Positions 60,020 through 64,000 of a DNA stretch of 64,000 nucleotides are shown in pieces; the first letter of the stretch is position 1, and the number at the start of each line of letters is the position of its first letter. Below the pieces are notes generated by a model. The model ran no database searches and was not told the origin of the DNA. It saw nothing but the letters and a program-made list of their open reading frames with translations. Made by a program: the position numbers and the translations under genes. This DNA is from Xaviernesmea oryzae (GTDB lineage: Bacteria > Pseudomonadota > Alphaproteobacteria > Rhizobiales > Rhizobiaceae), in the NCBI RefSeq assembly GCF_900109605.1, contig NZ_FOAM01000018.1:51244-115243 (forward strand), read 5' to 3'.

Positions 60020-61723
60020 ATGAATCTGTCCCTGAAGGCAAAACTCGCCGCCGGCTTCGGCATTATTTTGATCCTCGTTGCTGCTTTGGGCGTCTTCGCA
60101 CTCGTCCAGCTGAGCGCGGTGAACGACAAGTCGAGCGAGATCGCGGGCAATTGGATGCCGAGCGTCGATGCCTCTGATCGTCTGAACACGGCCACCTCCG
60201 ACTTCCGCGCCGCCGAGTTGCAGCATGTCATCACGCAGGACGAGGCCGGCATGAAGACCTGGTCGGACGAAGTCGCGAAACTGCGCGCCCAGATCGACAA
60301 GGGCCGTCAGGATTATCAACACCTGATCGCAGCACAGGAAGAGCGTTCGCTATTCGAGGCCTTCAGCGCCAAATGGGACGGCTATCTGAAGCTGCACGAC
60401 CAGGCCTTCGCCTATTCCGCACGCAATGACACTGCCCAGGCCATGGCGATCTACAACGGCGAGGGCTTGAAGGTTTATAACGACGCCTCTCAGGCGCTGC
60501 TGAACCTGGTCGATTACAACAGCAAGGGCGGCGCCGATGCGAGTGCCGAAGCCGACGCGATCTACAGCAACTCCCGCCTGCTGGTGCTCAGCGGCATCGG
60601 CCTTTGTATCCTGCTCGGCATCGCCATTGCCACCTTCATCGTCCGCGACATCCTGCGCACGCTTGGCGGCGAGCCGGATCGGGTGCGTGAGATCGTCCGC
60701 ACGGTGGCCGCTGGCGACCTCCGTTTGAACGTCAACACCCGCGCAGGCGACGATGAAAGCCTTCTGGCCGCTGTGCGCGACATGATCGACCGCCTGCGCG
60801 GCATCGTCTCGGACGCTCTGGCCGCATCCGACAACGTCTCCTCCGGCAGCCAGGAACTCTCCTCCGCTTCCGAGCAGGTCTCGCAAGGTGCGACCGAACA
60901 GGCCTCATCGGCCGAAGAGGCGTCCGCGTCGATGGAGGAGATGGCCGCCAACATCAAGCAGAACGCCGACAACGCCGCCCAGACCGAGAAGATCGCCCGG
61001 CAATCCGCCAAGGATGCCGAGATCTCGGGCCAGGCCGTCAATCGCGCCGTCGGCGCCATGCGCACCATCGCCGAGAAGATCTCCATCGTTCAGGAAATCG
61101 CGCGCCAGACCGACCTGCTCGCACTCAATGCCGCAGTGGAAGCCGCACGCGCCGGCGAACATGGCAAGGGCTTTGCCGTCGTCGCTTCGGAAGTGCGCAA
61201 ACTGGCCGAGCGTTCACAGGCCGCCGCCGCCGAAATCTCCGCGCTCTCCGGCGATACCGTTCAGGTCGCGACCGAGGCCGGCGATATGCTGAACCGTCTG
61301 GTGCCCGACATCCGCAAGACCGCCGAGCTGGTGTCGGAAATCTCGGCCGCCTGCCGCGAGCAGGACATCGGTGCCTCGCAGATCAACGAAGCGATCCAGC
61401 AGCTCGACAAGGTGACCCAGCAGAATGCCGGGGCATCGGAAGAGATGTCCGCCACGTCGGAAGAACTCGCCGCACAGGCCGAAGAGCTGCAGGCGTCGAT
61501 CTCCTTCTTCAAAGTTGGCGAAGGCGAAGCTGTAGCGGCGCATTCCGCTCCGTCACGTGCGCCCGCGCCGCGCGCCAAGGCGCCTGTCCGGGCAAAGGCG
61601 CCGGCCGCCAAGGCAGCACCCGCGCGCCAGAGCGTGGCCACGCAACAGGCCCGTGTGAAGGGCTTCGCGCTCGACATGGGCGGCGCCGATGATGAAGACG
61701 ACGATTTCCGTCAATCCGCATAA
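60020..61723 (+). CDS. Methyl-accepting chemotaxis protein, four-helix-bundle sensor
   Basis: The protein has 567 residues. TM1 ([20 protein letters not shown], about 12-31), a periplasmic four-helix-bundle sensor (about 32-188), and TM2 ([22 protein letters not shown], 190-211) are followed by HAMP ([23 protein letters not shown], about 215-265) and the signalling coiled coil with tip [41 protein letters not shown] (about 358-398). The C-terminus is [23 protein letters not shown]; the NWETF-type receptor pentapeptide is absent. Start ATG with TGAGGAA. The ligand is unknown. Its signalling domain is nearly identical to that of the next gene. Confidence 0.95.
   Translation: MNLSLKAKLAAGFGIILILVAALGVFALVQLSAVNDKSSEIAGNWMPSVDASDRLNTATSDFRAAELQHVITQDEAGMKTWSDEVAKLRAQIDKGRQDYQHLIAAQEERSLFEAFSAKWDGYLKLHDQAFAYSARNDTAQAMAIYNGEGLKVYNDASQALLNLVDYNSKGGADASAEADAIYSNSRLLVLSGIGLCILLGIAIATFIVRDILRTLGGEPDRVREIVRTVAAGDLRLNVNTRAGDDESLLAAVRDMIDRLRGIVSDALAASDNVSSGSQELSSASEQVSQGATEQASSAEEASASMEEMAANIKQNADNAAQTEKIARQSAKDAEISGQAVNRAVGAMRTIAEKISIVQEIARQTDLLALNAAVEAARAGEHGKGFAVVASEVRKLAERSQAAAAEISALSGDTVQVATEAGDMLNRLVPDIRKTAELVSEISAACREQDIGASQINEAIQQLDKVTQQNAGASEEMSATSEELAAQAEELQASISFFKVGEGEAVAAHSAPSRAPAPRAKAPVRAKAPAAKAAPARQSVATQQARVKGFALDMGGADDEDDDFRQSA
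61049..61209 (+). repeat. Near-identical DNA shared with 63034-63194 (chemoreceptor signalling tip)
   Basis: Within the two receptor genes, 61049-61209 and 63034-63194 are identical except for one base (61144 C, 63129 T). Around this block the proteins stay almost identical over more than 230 residues, but the DNA shows many synonymous differences. The localised lack of synonymous change suggests recent gene conversion or recombination across the signalling tip. Confidence 0.9.
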
Positions 61724-61779
61724 ACCCGTCGGCCTGGGGGCAGGCCGTTGAACCGCTGCACCTCGAGGGGGAGCTAAAC

Positions 61780-63714
61780 GTGAACTTCTTCAACAATATT
61801 TCCATTCCAAAGAAGTTGATGATCTCCCTCGGGCTGATCATTCTCTCGACGATCTTCGCCAATGCGATCATTTACACCAAGTCGTCAGAGGTGAGGAACA
61901 CGACCTTCTGGAACACGCATACGATGGCCGTCATCGGCAATGCGAACCAGCTCGTCCTCGCAATGGTCAACCAGGAGACCGGCTATCGCGGCTTTCTTCT
62001 GTCGAACGATGCGAAATTTCTCGATCCCTATCGTGCCGGCCAAACGGATTTCGAGAAAGCCTGGACGGACGCCAAGGGCCTGACGGCGGACAATCCGCAG
62101 CAGCAGCAGCGGCTGGATCAGATCAAGCAGCTTGCCGAGAGCTGGCGCACGAACGTCGCGGAAAAGGCGATCCGCCTGATGCAGGATCCGCAGACCCGCG
62201 AAGAGGGCCGACAGATCGAAATTACCGGCACCGGCAAGGAAGCCATGGACGGCCTGCGCAAGCTGGTCGGCGACGTGATCGGTGAGGAAAGCGCGCTTCT
62301 GAAGACCCGCCAGGAAGCACAGAACAATGCGCTGGACCTGATCAACGAGGTCATTCTCGGCAGCATGATCCTGAGCACGCTGATTTGCGCCGGCATCGGC
62401 ATCCTGATGACAGTGACGATTGCGCGCCCCGTCGGCCGTGTGGCCCAGGCGCTGGAAAAGCTCGCCCGGCCGATCGAAACTGGCCGCCGCGACGAAGTCG
62501 GCGTGATGCAGGGCACGGCCCAAGCGGTCGAAGCCGCTTTCACCGACATTTCCGAGCTGATGAAGTCGGTGGCATTGGGCGATCTCTCGCGCAAGCTTGA
62601 GCGTGATTATGGTGGGCTGAGCAGCCAGGTCGCCAACAATGTCACGGTCATGGTCACCAATCTGCGCGAGACGGCGCTGATCGCCGACAAGATCGCCGGC
62701 GGCGACCTGACGGTCAACGTCACGCCGATGTCCGACAAGGACATGCTCGGCCGCGCGCTGGAAGCCATGGTCGAGCGCCTGCGCATCGTCGTGACGGACG
62801 CTTTGGCCGCATCCGACAACGTCTCCTCCGGCAGCCAGGAACTCTCCTCCGCCTCCGAACAAGTCTCGCAAGGCGCCACCGAACAGGCATCCTCGGCCGA
62901 AGAGGCCTCCGCCTCGATGGAAGAGATGGCCGCCAACATCAAGCAGAACGCCGACAACGCCGCCCAAACCGAAAAAATCGCCCGTCAGTCCGCCAAGGAT
63001 GCCGAGATCTCGGGCCAGGCCGTCAACCGCGCTGTCGGCGCCATGCGCACCATCGCCGAGAAGATCTCCATCGTTCAGGAAATCGCGCGCCAGACCGACC
63101 TGCTCGCACTCAATGCCGCAGTGGAAGCTGCACGCGCCGGCGAACATGGCAAGGGCTTTGCCGTCGTCGCTTCGGAAGTGCGCAAACTGGCCGAACGCTC
63201 TCAGGCGGCCGCCGCTGAAATCTCCGCGCTCTCCGGCGATACCGTTCAGGTCGCGACCGAGGCCGGTGAGATGCTGAATCGTCTGGTGCCCGATATCCGC
63301 AAGACCGCCGAACTCGTTTCGGAAATCTCGGCCGCATGCCGCGAGCAGGATATCGGCGCCTCGCAGATCAACGAAGCGATCCAGCAGCTCGACAAGGTGA
63401 CCCAGCAGAATGCCGGGGCATCGGAAGAGATGTCCTCGACCTCCGAAGAGCTGGCCTCCCAGGCCGAAGAGCTGCAGGCCTCGATTTCCTTCTTCCGGGT
63501 CGAGCAGGGACAAAGCAATGGCCGTCAGCCGGCAGCACGCCAGGCGCCCGTTCGCCCGACTGTCCGCAAAGTGGCGCAGGCCGCCGTGCCGGCAAAGCCG
63601 AAGCTGGCCCCTGCGCGCCAGAGCGTCAGCGCCCAGCAGGCCCGCGTCAAAGGCTTCGCGCTCGACATGGGCGGCCCTGATGACGAAGACGATGACTTCA
63701 GGGAGAGCGCTTGA
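61780..63714 (+). CDS. Methyl-accepting chemotaxis protein, CHASE3-type sensor
   Basis: The protein has 644 residues. TM1 ([21 protein letters not shown]) is followed by a periplasmic CHASE3-like helical sensor ([33 protein letters not shown], about 55-190), TM2 ([23 protein letters not shown]), an extended HAMP region with two HAMP-like segments (about 220-340), and the shared signalling domain to about 570. The acidic tail ([23 protein letters not shown]) is the same as in the first receptor. Start GTG with GAGGGGGAG before it. It lies 56 bases after the first receptor and directly before cheW, so the three form a chemotaxis operon. Confidence 0.95.
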   Translation: MNFFNNISIPKKLMISLGLIILSTIFANAIIYTKSSEVRNTTFWNTHTMAVIGNANQLVLAMVNQETGYRGFLLSNDAKFLDPYRAGQTDFEKAWTDAKGLTADNPQQQQRLDQIKQLAESWRTNVAEKAIRLMQDPQTREEGRQIEITGTGKEAMDGLRKLVGDVIGEESALLKTRQEAQNNALDLINEVILGSMILSTLICAGIGILMTVTIARPVGRVAQALEKLARPIETGRRDEVGVMQGTAQAVEAAFTDISELMKSVALGDLSRKLERDYGGLSSQVANNVTVMVTNLRETALIADKIAGGDLTVNVTPMSDKDMLGRALEAMVERLRIVVTDALAASDNVSSGSQELSSASEQVSQGATEQASSAEEASASMEEMAANIKQNADNAAQTEKIARQSAKDAEISGQAVNRAVGAMRTIAEKISIVQEIARQTDLLALNAAVEAARAGEHGKGFAVVASEVRKLAERSQAAAAEISALSGDTVQVATEAGEMLNRLVPDIRKTAELVSEISAACREQDIGASQINEAIQQLDKVTQQNAGASEEMSSTSEELASQAEELQASISFFRVEQGQSNGRQPAARQAPVRPTVRKVAQAAVPAKPKLAPARQSVSAQQARVKGFALDMGGPDDEDDDFRESA

Positions 63715-63716
63715 TC

Positions 63717-64000
63717 ATGGCACCGACATCCGTTGAAGCCCAGTTCGTCACCTTCAGCCTCGACGCGGAAATCTTTGCCGTGCCGGTCGGGGTCGTGCGT
63801 GAAATCCTCGATTATGAGGACCCCTCGCGCATTCCCCATGGGCCGCCGCATCTGCTCGGCCTGCGTGACGTGCGCGGCCAGGGCGTGCCGATCATCGATC
63901 TGCGCGTCCGGCTCGGCATGGACAAGACCGTGCGCACCGCCCACACCCGCATCCTCGTGCTCGACATCCCCATCGCCGACAAGATGCTGGCGCTGGGCCT
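63717..64000 (+). CDS. cheW: CheW coupling protein, partial (C-terminus beyond window)
   Basis: Ninety-four complete codons are present. VEAQFVTFSLDAEIFAVPVGVVREILDYEDPSRIPHGPPHLLGLRDVRGQGVPIIDLRVRLGM is a clear CheW domain: F/VPV...VREIL, then GLRDVRG(Q)xVPIIDLR. It couples receptors to the CheA kinase. The ATG is 2 bases after the upstream receptor stop, with GGGAGAGC in the receptor's end as ribosome-binding site, so it is translationally linked to the receptors. The gene is cut by the window end. Confidence 0.93.
   Translation, partial: MAPTSVEAQFVTFSLDAEIFAVPVGVVREILDYEDPSRIPHGPPHLLGLRDVRGQGVPIIDLRVRLGMDKTVRTAHTRILVLDIPIADKMLALG

Noticed and set aside
59796..60023. 75-codon ORF ending across the start of the first chemoreceptor gene.
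   Set aside because: No convincing ribosome-binding site, no family resemblance, and a composition unlike neighbouring genes.

Overview
The window is about 63% GC, densely packed, with short or overlapping (ATGA/GTGA) junctions. It looks like the chromosome or a large replicon of a member of the Rhizobiales, most likely Rhizobiaceae. The signs are many solute-binding-protein ABC importers, ROK, RpiR and GntR sugar or amine regulators, and a pair of rhizobial palindromic intergenic repeats at 36754-36947. No rRNA, tRNA, CRISPR array, phage or insertion sequence was recognised.

Layout. (1) 1-11076, minus strand: a type II secretion operon in the order gspE-F-G-H-I-J-D-K-L-M-N, with gspN cut by the window edge. 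Candidate promoter elements precede gspE, gspG and gspD. (2) 11225-13846: a LysR regulator divergent from a DHA2-type MFS exporter. (3) 13974-24523: a sugar importer (MalK/UgpC-like ATPase, binding protein, two permeases) with a GH38 alpha-mannosidase and two ROK repressors, plus a long palindromic operator candidate. (4) 24969-30998: eutBC ethanolamine ammonia-lyase, an amino-acid-type permease and binding protein without an ATPase, a kynureninase-like PLP enzyme and a GntR/FCD regulator. GATCAAA-type sites precede three of these units. (5) 31100-36695: a DUF4166/DCC gene pair and an RND efflux pair. (6) 36754-39401: rhizobial repeats, an orphan LivJ-like binding protein and an RpiR regulator. 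(7) 39578-45095: a complete dipeptide-type importer with a good sigma70-like promoter and a small upstream ORF.

(8) 46038-55368 is the most interesting part. A second dipeptide-type importer (with DppD and DppF fused in one protein) is followed by two luciferase-like flavin monooxygenases and an SfnB/DszC-like flavoprotein. Two operon heads, at 46332 and 52878, share an unusual promoter-like block. Between the first block and the transporter lies a 34-codon ORF containing three consecutive cysteine codons. I infer a cysteine/sulfur-starvation regulon for import and oxidative desulfurisation of an unknown organosulfur compound, with a possible cysteine-sensing leader peptide.

(9) 55461-59164: a ketopantoate-reductase-like protein, a TetR regulator, a DsbA-type isomerase and a D-lactate/glycolate-type FAD oxidase. 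(10) 59165-64000: an 855-base gap with a hairpin, then two tandem chemoreceptors with almost identical signalling domains and a CheW cut by the window end.

Functions are assigned from recognisable motifs and gene context only. Start codons were chosen by ribosome-binding-site inspection.
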